DNA of 64,000 bases from an uncultured Muribaculaceae bacterium (GCA_934675575.1 CAKUQQ010000002.1:124001-188000); one strand, 5' to 3'; positions 43,931 through 52,530 are shown, counted from the stretch's first letter. Notes: a model not told the origin generated them from the sequence alone. Program-made: numbers and translations.

Positions 43931-46900
43931 ATGAAATTCTTCTGGTTACCATTATTGTGCATCATGGCAAGCCTTTGCAGCTGGGGGCAGTCATCAAACA
44001 TCAATCTACAAGAATTCAGCACTCCAGCAAGAAAATACTATCCCGAAACATGGTTTCATGTCATCAATGGAAATATCGACAAAGACGGCATCACCCGCGA
44101 CCTTGAGGCAATCTCAAAAGCCGGAATCACGGGCATATCTTTTTTTCATGGGGCACAAGGTGACAAGGCCGACTGGCCAGGTACAAAACAACACATTGAG
44201 TGCCTTTCTCCCGAATGGGAATCCATGCTCGCCCACACAGCCAAAGAGGCACATCGCCTCGGCTTGCGTTTCTCGCTGCAGACCTGTCCGGGTTGGGCCA
44301 CAAGCGGCGGTCCATGGATAACACCGCAAAACAGCATGCGCCACTTGTCATCTACACACATCACCGTTACTGGCGGAAAGAGAATAGATGTGCAGTTACA
44401 GGCCAACAACAGCAACAGCGACCTTGATTATCGCGACATAGCGGTTCTTGCATTTCCCACGCCAGCAGGTTCTTCCAATCCTGTCGCGGTAAAATCAGTA
44501 AAAGCCACAGCACAGTCAGAGCAAATCTTGAAATTGCTGCAGGGCGGCAACGTTTCAGGCTCTACTGCACAAGTTTCCATAAGCGCCAACCCCTCCGACA
44601 AGCCTTTCTGCATTGAGATTACACTGCCAGCAGCCGAAACTGTCCGCACCATTGAGCTCAACAACGTGTGCACTTTCAATTATGACCATGTTGCAAATCC
44701 TCATATTCATGTCAGAATGTTTGCGTTGACCAACGAAGGCGAAAAGAAAGTCCTGGATAGCGACATTCCTCGTGGCAACTGGCAAGACTGGGACTACGGA
44801 CTGACTCTTGCCCTGAATGAGGTGAAGAGCGACAAATATCGCTTGGAAATCAGCAACGACTACAACATGCAGCTCGGCAAACTGCGCCTCTACACTGCAG
44901 CCAGAATGAACAACTGGGAGGCAGAGGGTGCTTGGACACTGCGCTCACTGCTGCGCAAAAACCCACTCCCAACGCAAGACACCAAGGCATATTTGACAGG
45001 CAGCAAAATTGTTGACATAAGCCACTTCATGCAGCCTGACGGCAGGTTGCAATGGAACGTGCCTTCCGGAGAATGGACCATAATGCGCATAGGCCACATC
45101 AACACCATGCAGAAAAACGGCCCTGCGCCTGCTGAAGCCACAGGTTGGGAAGTAAACAAACTCGATGCTTCTCTTGTGGATTATCAATTTGACAAATATA
45201 TAGGCCGCTTGGCAAACAGTTCGCTTAACGGACTTATTGACAATATGCTTATGGACAGCTGGGAATGTCGCTCACAGACATGGACCGCCGATATGCCACA
45301 GCAGTTTGCCGCCATGTCGGGATATGACCTTACACACTGGCTTCCGGCGCTATTTGGTTATGTGGTTGACTCCCAAGAACAAACAGCGGAATTTCTTTGC
45401 GATTGGCGACGCACAATTAACCATTTGTTTGTCAACAACTTCTTCGGACGCATGTCAGAGCGTGCCCACAATTCGGGCATGACGGTGAGCTACGAGACAG
45501 CCGCCGGCGACATTTTTCCTGCTTGTCCCATGGAATATTACAAGTGGGCCGATGTTCCCATGTGCGAATTCTGGCAACCACAAAACCATTTCCTGTTTGA
45601 CCACAGCTTTAAGCCCATCCGACCCACTGCCTCCGCCGCCAACATGTATGGCAAGACACGCGTGTCAGCCGAAAGTTTCACAAGTTTCGATCTCACATGG
45701 GACGAGCACCTCAGCATGCTGCGCGACATAGCAAACCGCAACATGATTGAAGGTGTGACGCATTGCGTGTTCCACACATATACCCACAACCCCGACGCAG
45801 AGCGATATTTGCCAGGCACAAGTTTCGGAGCTGCCATAGGCACACCATTTCTCCGTAACCAGACTTGGTGGCCTTATATGCCGGTATTCACCCGCTATTT
45901 GGCACGTTGCAGCTATATGCTTGAGTCAGGCCGACCTGTTAAAAACGTTTTGTGGTATTTGGGCGATGAGGTTGTCTATAGGCCCGACCAAGAGCATGTG
46001 CTTGACCATGGCTATTCATTCGATTACTGCAACACCGACGCCTTTATCAACCGCATCGATGTGAAAGACGGAAAGTGGATTACTCCCGAAGGCATTACCT
46101 ACGACGTGCTGTGGCTTCCGTCCGATGCAATCAGGCTTCTTCCTGAAACTCTGGAACGCATAGGCAAATTAGTGAAAAAAGGTGGCGTTCTCGTGGGAGA
46201 AGCCCCACTTAACCCTGCCACCCTTAGCAACAACAATAACGAGCAGCAACGGTTCGGCAACGCCGTGCAAGCTATATGGCATGGCGACACTGGCCTGGGT
46301 CGTGTAATCACTGGCAAATCGGTAACAGACGCTCTCATGAACGATTTAGGCATACGCCCCGACTTTATAGGCAAAGATGTTCTATATCTGCACCGCAAGT
46401 CAGCCAAAGCAGACTGGTATATGATATGTCCGCGCACAGGACAGTCGTTTAGCGGCACCGTCTCGCTCAAAGCGCAAGGCTCATTTGAATGCTGGAATCC
46501 TGTCAACGGCAGAAGCACCACCATTAGTGGCACTGTTCATGACGGATATACCGACATCGCCATTGACTTGCAGCGTGGAGAATGTGTGTTTGTTGTTGTT
46601 CGCCCCGACGATTCTTCAAGCAAAAGCAGCAGCGTAAAGTTTGCCACAAAATACGAAACTTGTTCATCTGACACACTAAGTGACTGGACTATCGCATTTC
46701 AGAAAGGTTGGGGCATTGACCAACCTCTGAAAACAAACACTCTCAAAGCATGGCACGACCTACCTCTCTCGCCTGAAGGCAAAGCCTATTCCGGAACAGC
46801 CTCATACACAACCTCGCTGAAACTCCACAATAAAAAGAAAGGCGACAGATATACCCTTGACCTTGGCAAAGTGGAAGAAATAGCTGTCGTCACCATCAAT

Positions 46901-47194
46901 GGCGTAGCATGCGACACTCTGTGGACTCCTCCATACACAACCGATGTTACGCCGATGTTGCGAAAAGGCAAAAACGAAATTAAAATCGACGTTGTAAGCA
47001 CATGGCGAAACCGGCTTATTTACGATGCCTCTTTACCCAAGGAGCAACGTAAGACATGGGTAATAGCCGGTCCTAATGCCGATGCACCGCTTGTTGATTC
47101 GGGATTAATTGGACCTGTGATGCTGCACAAAAAGAAACAATCACAAAAATCACAAAAATCACCGATTCTTAACCAAAACATTTGGTCAAATTAA
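43931..47194 (+). CDS. GH106 alpha-L-rhamnosidase
   Basis: A 1087-residue secreted glycosidase with signal MKFFWLPLLCIMASLCSWGQ. The block YYPETWFHVINGNIDKDGITRDLEAISKAGITGISFFHG is the characteristic start of the GH106 catalytic barrel. The remainder includes MDSWECRSQTW, VSYETAAGD and VSAESFTSFD, which resemble the conserved catalytic regions. C-terminal beta-sandwich domains follow, ending in DLGKVEEIAVVTINGV. The final residues are a short Lys/Gln/Ser repeat (KKKQSQKSQKSP). The start is the ATG at 43931, after a longer non-signal frame. It partners the divergent GH78 gene; together they could attack rhamnogalacturonan. Confidence 0.88.
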   Translation: MKFFWLPLLCIMASLCSWGQSSNINLQEFSTPARKYYPETWFHVINGNIDKDGITRDLEAISKAGITGISFFHGAQGDKADWPGTKQHIECLSPEWESMLAHTAKEAHRLGLRFSLQTCPGWATSGGPWITPQNSMRHLSSTHITVTGGKRIDVQLQANNSNSDLDYRDIAVLAFPTPAGSSNPVAVKSVKATAQSEQILKLLQGGNVSGSTAQVSISANPSDKPFCIEITLPAAETVRTIELNNVCTFNYDHVANPHIHVRMFALTNEGEKKVLDSDIPRGNWQDWDYGLTLALNEVKSDKYRLEISNDYNMQLGKLRLYTAARMNNWEAEGAWTLRSLLRKNPLPTQDTKAYLTGSKIVDISHFMQPDGRLQWNVPSGEWTIMRIGHINTMQKNGPAPAEATGWEVNKLDASLVDYQFDKYIGRLANSSLNGLIDNMLMDSWECRSQTWTADMPQQFAAMSGYDLTHWLPALFGYVVDSQEQTAEFLCDWRRTINHLFVNNFFGRMSERAHNSGMTVSYETAAGDIFPACPMEYYKWADVPMCEFWQPQNHFLFDHSFKPIRPTASAANMYGKTRVSAESFTSFDLTWDEHLSMLRDIANRNMIEGVTHCVFHTYTHNPDAERYLPGTSFGAAIGTPFLRNQTWWPYMPVFTRYLARCSYMLESGRPVKNVLWYLGDEVVYRPDQEHVLDHGYSFDYCNTDAFINRIDVKDGKWITPEGITYDVLWLPSDAIRLLPETLERIGKLVKKGGVLVGEAPLNPATLSNNNNEQQRFGNAVQAIWHGDTGLGRVITGKSVTDALMNDLGIRPDFIGKDVLYLHRKSAKADWYMICPRTGQSFSGTVSLKAQGSFECWNPVNGRSTTISGTVHDGYTDIAIDLQRGECVFVVVRPDDSSSKSSSVKFATKYETCSSDTLSDWTIAFQKGWGIDQPLKTNTLKAWHDLPLSPEGKAYSGTASYTTSLKLHNKKKGDRYTLDLGKVEEIAVVTINGVACDTLWTPPYTTDVTPMLRKGKNEIKIDVVSTWRNRLIYDASLPKEQRKTWVIAGPNADAPLVDSGLIGPVMLHKKKQSQKSQKSPILNQNIWSN

Positions 47195-47212
47195 AAATTC
47201 GTTTTATTTTTG
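47181..47212 (+). promoter_or_regulatory. Promoter of the trp leader and trpB2
   Basis: TTTG (47181-47184) and TATTTTTG (47205-47212) are exact consensus elements with a 20-bp spacer. Transcription would begin near 47219, giving a leader of about 295 nt before trpB2. The promoter overlaps the GH106 stop codon. Confidence 0.7.
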
Positions 47213-47270
47213 TACAACCAATTTCAAAAAAGCTGTTTTTAAGTTCATCTTTTTAAAAGATTAAAATTAA

Positions 47271-47399
47271 ATGATTGAAATCATAGCCACATATCAGGCT
47301 CGCGGCGGCAAAGCTATCTGTGCAGCCCAATTCGAAGCCAACCGCGTCTGGCGTAGCTCGCAGGAGTTCCGTCGGGGGTGGCACATTGTGCAGGCATGA
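47271..47399 (+). CDS. Putative tryptophan leader peptide (42 aa)
   Basis: A small frame, ATG at 47271 to TGA at 47397-47399, in the leader of trpB2. It contains two Trp codons, at residue 27 (47349-47351, in NRVWRSS) and residue 37 (47379-47381, in RRGWHIV). The terminator hairpin starts 42 nt after the stop. The position, Trp content and alternative pairings fit a classical attenuation leader. The Trp residues are not adjacent, which is unusual for a leader. It may be an instance of the Bacteroid-trp element described in Bacteroidetes; I did not verify this. Confidence 0.6.
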   Translation: MIEIIATYQARGGKAICAAQFEANRVWRSSQEFRRGWHIVQA

Positions 47400-47474
47400 T
47401 TTTTTACTGAAATTTATCAAACAACAAAATATTTAATTGCCGGGCAACCCCTAATCGGGTTGCCCGCTTTTTTT
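47337..47474 (+). promoter_or_regulatory. Tryptophan attenuator (alternative hairpins)
   Basis: Four segments can pair in the usual attenuation order. Segment 1 GCCAACC (47337-47343) matches segment 2 GGGTGGC (47376-47382) at 6 of 7 bases. Segment 2 GGGGTGGC (47375-47382) matches segment 3 GCAACCCC (47444-47451) at 7 of 8. Segment 3 is the left arm of the terminator (47441-47450) and segment 4 its right arm (47457-47466). A ribosome stalled at Trp27 would leave segment 2 free to form the antiterminator. A ribosome that reads through to Trp37 and the stop would cover segment 2 and favour termination. Confidence 0.55.
47441..47474 (+). terminator. Attenuator terminator upstream of trpB2
   Basis: CGGGCAACCC (47441-47450) and GGGTTGCCCG (47457-47466) form a perfect 10-bp stem with loop CTAATC, followed by C and seven T (47468-47474). 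It lies between the leader frame and the trpB2 start at 47515, so it must be bypassed for expression. Confidence 0.85.
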
Positions 47475-47514
47475 CTTGATTTTTCACAAAAACACTATAA
47501 TTTTTCAAAACACT

Positions 47515-48876
47515 ATGAGACAAAAAAAGTTTTTATTACAAGAGAATGAAATTCCGCATCAATGGTATAATATTCAAGCCGACATGCCCAACAAGCCTCT
47601 GCCGTTGCTGAATCCTGCCACCCACAAGCCTCTCACGCCCGACGACCTCGCCCACATATTCAGTGCAGAGTGCTCGCGCCAAGAGCTTGACCAGAAGCAC
47701 AGTTTCATCGACATACCCGACGAGGTGTTTGACAAATACACATTCTATCGCGCCACACCGCTCGTGCGAGCCTACGCCCTTGAAAAAGCACTCGACACAC
47801 CAGCGCACATATACTTCAAAAACGAGTCGGTCAATCCTCTCGGTTCTCATAAAATCAACTCCGCAATTCCCCAGTGCTACTACTGCAAGCAAGAGGGCGA
47901 CACAAACGTGACCACCGAGACCGGAGCCGGGCAGTGGGGAGCGGCACTGTCTTATGCCGCCAAGCTCTACGGGCTTGAGGCTGCCGTATATCAAGTGAAA
48001 ATCACAATGCAGCAAAAGCCATACCGCTCCATAATCATGCGCACATTCGGAGCCACCGTTGAAGGCTCACCGTCTATGTCAACCAGAGCCGGCAAAAACA
48101 TCATCACTGCCGACCCCAACCACCCAGGTTCTCTCGGCACAGCCATCAGCGAGGCAATAGAGCTTGCCACTACCACTCCCGGCTGCAAATACACACTCGG
48201 TTCTGTGCTCAATCATGTGGCTCTGCACCAGTCAATCATCGGACTTGAAGCCGAGAAGCAAATGGAAATGGCAGGAGAATACCCCGACAAGGTGATTGCA
48301 TGCTTTGGCGGAGGCTCCAACTTTGGTGGAATTGCATTCCCATTCATGCGCCACAAGTTCAACGGCTCGCATGCCGACACGGAATTCATAGCCGCCGAGC
48401 CCGACAGTTGCCCAAAACTCACACGCGGCAAGTTTGAATATGATTTCGGCGATGAAGCCGGCTACACTCCTCTGCTGCCCATGTTCACGCTCGGCCACGA
48501 CTTCAAACCGGCCAACATTCACGCCGGAGGTTTGCGCTATCACGGAGCCGGAATGATAATATCACAGCTCATCAAAGACGGCTATATGCGCGGTGTTGAC
48601 ATTCCGCAGCTCGAAACATTTGCTGCCGGCATGCTGTTTGCGCGCACCGAGGGAATAATCCCTGCCCCGGAGAGCAACCATGCCATAGCCGCCACCATAC
48701 GCGAAGCCAAGAAAGCAAAACTCGAAGGCAAACCCACCGTGATTTTGTTCTGTCTTTCTGGCCACGGCCTAATCGACATGCCGTCATACAACAGCTACAT
48801 CAACGGCGACCTGCTAAACTACTCACTTAGTGATGCCGAGATAGAGAAATGCCTCTCCACAGTGCCAAAAGTGTAG
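47515..48876 (+). CDS. trpB: Tryptophan synthase beta chain, TrpB2 type
   Basis: A 453-residue PLP enzyme that joins indole (or indole-derived substrate) with serine to make tryptophan. The PLP lysine is K113 in NPLGSHKINSA. The phosphate loop is CFGGGSNFGG and the catalytic Glu lies in TETGAGQWG. The TrpB2 group has an N-terminal extension and a changed COMM domain and often works without TrpA, scavenging free indole. No trpA or other trp gene is adjacent. The start is the ATG at 47515. A 14-bp perfect terminator follows. Confidence 0.9.
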   Translation: MRQKKFLLQENEIPHQWYNIQADMPNKPLPLLNPATHKPLTPDDLAHIFSAECSRQELDQKHSFIDIPDEVFDKYTFYRATPLVRAYALEKALDTPAHIYFKNESVNPLGSHKINSAIPQCYYCKQEGDTNVTTETGAGQWGAALSYAAKLYGLEAAVYQVKITMQQKPYRSIIMRTFGATVEGSPSMSTRAGKNIITADPNHPGSLGTAISEAIELATTTPGCKYTLGSVLNHVALHQSIIGLEAEKQMEMAGEYPDKVIACFGGGSNFGGIAFPFMRHKFNGSHADTEFIAAEPDSCPKLTRGKFEYDFGDEAGYTPLLPMFTLGHDFKPANIHAGGLRYHGAGMIISQLIKDGYMRGVDIPQLETFAAGMLFARTEGIIPAPESNHAIAATIREAKKAKLEGKPTVILFCLSGHGLIDMPSYNSYINGDLLNYSLSDAEIEKCLSTVPKV

Positions 48877-48906
48877 TCTTCACAAAACGCCCCAATTAAT
48901 CATCAA

Positions 48907-48950
48907 GAAAAACAGGTTGTAAATTGAATTTCACAACCTGTTTTTCTTTC
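48907..48950. terminator. Bidirectional terminator after trpB2
   Basis: GAAAAACAGGTTGT (48907-48920) and ACAACCTGTTTTTC (48933-48946) are 14-bp perfect arms. The T-rich ends on both strands serve trpB2 on the plus strand and the converging ATPase gene on the minus strand. Confidence 0.8.
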
Positions 48951-49002
48951 ATCTTAACATGCGTTTTTTTATTGAAACAACTTAATGATTCTGCACCGCA
49001 GC

Positions 49003-50295
49003 CTATTCTTTAAGGCAAGCAAGCGGAACAACTTTAACTCCGTCAGAGCGAGTGTATGCCATGTTTCCACCCGTTAAAATAATCAACAAATCAGGCTCGC
49101 GCAACGGCACTTGTTTTTCCGTTTTGTTATGTTCGTTTATCAATCTCTTAATCTCCAACAGATGTTTTGCCCCATCTTCTATTTCAAAACTACCCAACTT
49201 GCACTCAATAAGGGCATAGCGTCCATCTGCCAAATGAAGCACTAAATCAGCTTCCAAGCCATAACGGTCTCTATAATATGAAATATAGTTACCAAACCCT
49301 TGGGTATATGCTCTCAAATCACGAATACACATCTGCTCAAATATAAAGCCAAATGTTTTGAGCTGTGTCTCCAAAGCTTTTGCATCAACACCCATTGCTG
49401 CAACCGCAATCGAAGGGTCTGTAAAGCTTCTCTTAGGCATGCTTCTTATAGCTGTCTTGCTGCGAATAGCCGGACACCAAGCATCTATATCCTGAATAAC
49501 AAAAAGTTTCTCTAAGGCTCTTACGTAATCATCAAAAGTGTCAACAGATATATTAATGTCGCCAGATGCCGTTATGTCTGCAATAATATTACTTTTTTTT
49601 GCTATTGTGCTTATGTTCCGTGCATAAGAACGCATAATTTGTCGAGTAATCTTTGGATTACGTCGTTTTTTGTCAATAGAATACATATCCACTTCACACA
49701 CACTATTAACATAGTCACGCGCAATCATCTCACTTGCCTTTTCTGGCAACTTAATAGCTGCAGGCCAGCCACCACGACATGCCACTTTAATTAATGCTGG
49801 AATATCCAATTTGCTGGTAGCTCCATCAATATCACAACTTGGGTCATCAAAAAGCCTTTTAAGCGACACCTCTCCAGAAGAATCATTAGACTCCCACAGG
49901 CTCATTGAATACATCTTCATTCTGGAAATACGTCCTGTCCCAGAATGAAATATTTTTTCCTTATCCACTGCGTTACTACCAGTTAATATATATTGCCCAG
50001 GAATGCCTCCAGAATTGTCAACAGCTGTTCGCACAGCGTCCCATAGCGTTGGCGCATCTTGCCATTCGTCAATCAAACGAGGCTGCTTACCCTTTAACAG
50101 CAATGAAGGCATTGTTAGTGCCGTTGTTATATTTTCATTTCGCCTGTCTGGGTCTTGCATTCTCAAAACACTTTTGGCTTGTTGTTGAGCAGTAGTTGTT
50201 TTTCCTGTCCATTTAGGGCCTTCTATCAGCACTGCTCCAAATGCCTCCAGTCTCTCTTGCAAAACTTTGTCAGCTATTCTTGGTAAATACTCCAT
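49003..50295 (-). CDS. AAA-type ATPase with DUF4143 domain
   Basis: A 430-residue ATPase. Walker A is GPKWTGKT (26-33) and Walker B-like RLIDEWQDAP. The C-terminal half is DUF4143, with RYALIECKLGSFEIEDG, the restriction-endonuclease-like (PD-(D/E)xK) Glu-x-Lys core typical of the family. Such proteins occur in many copies in Bacteroidales genomes and their role is unknown; a nuclease-like function has been suggested. The start at 50295 is chosen because the longer frame begins with TTG. A minus-7 box is at 50317 and 23-bp tandem repeats lie upstream. Confidence 0.85.
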   Translation of the reverse strand: MEYLPRIADKVLQERLEAFGAVLIEGPKWTGKTTTAQQQAKSVLRMQDPDRRNENITTALTMPSLLLKGKQPRLIDEWQDAPTLWDAVRTAVDNSGGIPGQYILTGSNAVDKEKIFHSGTGRISRMKMYSMSLWESNDSSGEVSLKRLFDDPSCDIDGATSKLDIPALIKVACRGGWPAAIKLPEKASEMIARDYVNSVCEVDMYSIDKKRRNPKITRQIMRSYARNISTIAKKSNIIADITASGDINISVDTFDDYVRALEKLFVIQDIDAWCPAIRSKTAIRSMPKRSFTDPSIAVAAMGVDAKALETQLKTFGFIFEQMCIRDLRAYTQGFGNYISYYRDRYGLEADLVLHLADGRYALIECKLGSFEIEDGAKHLLEIKRLINEHNKTEKQVPLREPDLLIILTGGNMAYTRSDGVKVVPLACLKE

Positions 50296-50316
50296 AACAT
50301 TACATTTTTTTGATTG

Positions 50317-50324
50317 CAAAATTA
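50317..50324 (-). promoter_or_regulatory. Minus-7 box of the DUF4143 ATPase gene
   Basis: On the minus strand, TAATTTTG (50324 to 50317) matches TAnnTTTG exactly, 21 bp before the ATG at 50295. No minus-33 TTTG is at the usual spacing; the 23-bp repeats begin 26 bp upstream. Confidence 0.5.
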
Positions 50325-50350
50325 ATAACTTTTACATTAACGGTGAAGCT

Positions 50351-50419
50351 AATCGGTGTTTTTGTGGCATTTCAATCGGTGTTTTTGTGGCATTTCAATC
50401 GGTATTTTTGCGGTAAATC
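50351..50419. repeat. Three 23-bp tandem repeats upstream of the ATPase gene
   Basis: Units at 50351, 50374 and 50397, the first two identical (AATCGGTGTTTTTGTGGCAT plus three bases) and the third diverged. Read leftward (toward the ATPase) each has CACAAAAACACCGA. The spacing is about two helical turns. A similar 23-bp array is at 62568. They resemble operator or iteron repeats. Confidence 0.8.
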
Positions 50420-50488
50420 AAAAAAAATGGCTTGAGCCGTATGCGCAGCCCAAGCCTGTTTTTATTTCGTAATAAGTTTATTTTTCAA

Positions 50489-51577
50489 TTACAAGTATTT
50501 GTCACCCAGATTTGCTTTAACTTCATTGACGTAGGTGCGGATTTTGCTTTCATCGCTGCGAGGCACTATGAGCAAAGCATCATCAACGTCTGCCACAATG
50601 TAGTTGTCGAGCCCCGACACCACAATCAGCTTGTCGCCTTTCACAGCAAACACATTGTTGTGACTGTCAAATGCCAGCGATTTGCAGTTTTGCGTCACAT
50701 TGCCGTCACGGTTTTTTGGTGACACTTCATAGAGCGAACCCCATGTGCCCAAGTCGCTCCAGCCTATGTCAACACGCTCCACAAAAGCATTCGGAGTTTT
50801 CTCCATTACGGCAAAGTCAATAGATATGTTTGGACAAGAAGCATAGTTGTCATTGATGTACTGCTGTTCGGCATCGGTGGCAAACACGTCGGCCGCGCGG
50901 TCAAACACGGCAGCAATGTCGGGTGCATAGGCTCTGATAGATTCCTTTATGGTGTTTGCCGTCCAGAAAAACATGCCAGAGTTCCAAAAAAACTCGCCTG
51001 ACTCAAGAAACACCTTGGCAAGCTCCTCGTTTGGTTTCTCTGTGAATGTCTTAACCGACGAAAAACTTGAATCCACCTGCTCACCCACTTGTATGTAGCC
51101 ATATCCGGTTTCGGGACGGCTCGGCTTCACACCCATTGTCAGCATTGCCTGGTTGTGTGTGTCGAGAAACTCAAACGCATTCTCCACACTTTGGGCAAAA
51201 GCCTCGCGGTTAAGCACCAGATGATCGCTTGGCGCCACCATGATTTTCGCATTTGGATTACGTGCAGCTATGTGCCATGCAGCCCATGCGTTGCATGGTG
51301 CCGTGTTGCGGCGCGCAGGCTCAAGCAGCAAGTGCTCCTCGCGCACTTCGGGCAACTGCTCTCTGATGAGAGCGGCATAACTTTCGTTGGTGACAAGAAT
51401 TATGTTGTCGGCCGGAACAAGCCCTTTAAGGCGGTCAACCGTCATTTGCAGCAACGTGCGTCCTGTGCCCAAAAAGTCAAGAAACTGCTTAGGTTTGTCT
51501 TTGCGGCTCATGGGCCAAAAACGACTGCCAACACCACCGCACATTATCACGCAATATCTGTCTTTATTTTCACTCAT
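50489..51577 (-). CDS. manC: Mannose-1-phosphate guanylyltransferase
   Basis: A 362-residue nucleotidyltransferase that makes GDP-mannose for surface glycans. The GTP-binding loop is GGVGSR (14-19) followed by FWPMSRKDKPKQFLDF, and the product-binding LEPARRNTAPCNAWAAW is intact. The C-terminal left-handed beta-helix shows in DNYIVADVDDALLIVPR. It lacks the phosphomannose-isomerase domain of bifunctional versions. It lies between the ATPase gene and a zinc-ribbon gene, all leftward. Confidence 0.93.
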   Translation of the reverse strand: MSENKDRYCVIMCGGVGSRFWPMSRKDKPKQFLDFLGTGRTLLQMTVDRLKGLVPADNIILVTNESYAALIREQLPEVREEHLLLEPARRNTAPCNAWAAWHIAARNPNAKIMVAPSDHLVLNREAFAQSVENAFEFLDTHNQAMLTMGVKPSRPETGYGYIQVGEQVDSSFSSVKTFTEKPNEELAKVFLESGEFFWNSGMFFWTANTIKESIRAYAPDIAAVFDRAADVFATDAEQQYINDNYASCPNISIDFAVMEKTPNAFVERVDIGWSDLGTWGSLYEVSPKNRDGNVTQNCKSLAFDSHNNVFAVKGDKLIVVSGLDNYIVADVDDALLIVPRSDESKIRTYVNEVKANLGDKYL

Positions 51578-51646
51578 ATCCTGAAATTTGTTTTTTCGTT
51601 CTACAATAAAAAATGGGAATAATAATGCCTCGCGTTCTGCTTCCTC

Positions 51647-52177
51647 TCACGAGCGGCTTGCGGCATACATGATAACACAGAAAATTGCCACAAGTGTCAA
51701 TATCGCCACATAGCACCAGCGCCTCACCACAATCTCTTTGTGAGTGCGCCCCTTAGTCGTGTCGGTCGATGGCTGCGCATAGGTATAGCTTCGCATATAG
51801 CCGGCTTTCACGCCAAGTTTGACATCGGCATTTTCGCCAGCCGAAGCTGCTGGCTTTTGAGGTTTACACCCGGCCGCTGGCTTTGGCTTCTGCGTGGCAG
51901 CACTCGCTTGAGGCTTGCCAGTGTGGCCCGACAAGTCAAGACCAGTGCCGCAATATGGGCAAAACTTAAGCCCTGAAGCAGGCAATTTCTTTCCGCACTC
52001 CGGACAAAACCGCATTTCATCGGTAGGCGCGCCCACTGGCTCGTGCCGTCCTGCCTCATATCCGTCAACCTTTATTTCAGACAGACACTGGGGGCACACA
52101 AGCACACCATGCCGCGCTTCAAGCACCTCGGCCGAAACGTCAACAGCCTTTCCGCAATGTGGACAATTAAACTTCAT
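51647..52177 (-). CDS. Zinc-ribbon membrane protein
   Basis: A 176-residue protein with four CxxC pairs (C5-C8, C28-C31, C58-C61, C73-C76) forming two zinc ribbons, an Ala/Lys/Pro-rich linker, and a single membrane helix near the C-terminus (YVAILTLVAIFCVIMYAA). It should sit in the inner membrane with the ribbons in the cytosol. The function is unknown; such proteins may sense or bind nucleic acid or metals. The ATG at 52177 is preferred because the upstream Met precedes a non-conserved leader. A minus-7 box is at 52202. Confidence 0.7.
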   Translation of the reverse strand: MKFNCPHCGKAVDVSAEVLEARHGVLVCPQCLSEIKVDGYEAGRHEPVGAPTDEMRFCPECGKKLPASGLKFCPYCGTGLDLSGHTGKPQASAATQKPKPAAGCKPQKPAASAGENADVKLGVKAGYMRSYTYAQPSTDTTKGRTHKEIVVRRWCYVAILTLVAIFCVIMYAASRS

Positions 52178-52201
52178 AGCACAACGCATTTTTCACTTTC
52201 G

Positions 52202-52209
52202 CAAAGTTA
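52202..52209 (-). promoter_or_regulatory. Minus-7 box of the zinc-ribbon gene
   Basis: On the minus strand, TAACTTTG (52209 to 52202) is an exact TAnnTTTG, 24 bp before the ATG at 52177. A minus-33 TTTG is not seen. Confidence 0.45.
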
Positions 52210-52271
52210 CCTAAAATTCCGCAATTCAATGAAAAGAGTGCCAAAAAACATCACACGCTCACCCACTAGCA

Positions 52272-52310
52272 CAAAAAAAAGGAATCGAACCACGCGGCCA
52301 GATTCCCTTT
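52272..52310 (-). terminator. Minus-strand intrinsic terminator in the 52.2-52.7 kb gap
   Basis: Read leftward, GGAATC (52306-52301) pairs with GATTCC (52286-52281), with additional inner pairs, and eight T follow (A-run 52273-52280 on plus). No minus-strand gene lies upstream, so it would end a non-coding transcript. Confidence 0.55.
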
Positions 52311-52492
52311 CAAAATTTAAATATGAGAAAAATTTTTACTGTTTCCCTAATAATCGGATTCTTTTCAAAAACAATTCATAACGGTTTAGATGGTTAACAC
52401 AAAAAAAATGAAAACTACTTCTTATTAAATATATCACTAACAACTAATCTTTCTAATTCTTTCTTAAACAACAGAACTATTCGTTTTACATA
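52275..52492 (-). ncRNA. Candidate non-coding RNA, about 215 nt
   Basis: A minus-strand promoter (52499-52530) and a minus-strand terminator (52272-52310) bracket about 215 nt without any convincing reading frame. The 581-bp gap between the zinc-ribbon gene and obg has no other content: only AT-rich sequence and a 24-codon frame at 52323 on the plus strand. The size is near that of 6S RNA, but no clear long central hairpin was found by eye, so I make no family call. Confidence 0.35.
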
Positions 52493-52498
52493 TCGATG

Positions 52499-52530
52499 CA
52501 AAATTACGCACCAATTTACATTTTTACAAC
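52499..52530 (-). promoter_or_regulatory. Minus-strand promoter in the gap before obg
   Basis: On the minus strand, TAATTTTG (52506 to 52499) is an exact minus-7 box. GTTG (52530-52527), one base off TTTG, lies 20 bp upstream. It points away from obg into the gap. Confidence 0.4.

Noticed and set aside
52323-52397. 24-codon frame in the 52-kb gap
   Set aside because: Short, AT-rich, no ribosome site and antisense to the candidate RNA.
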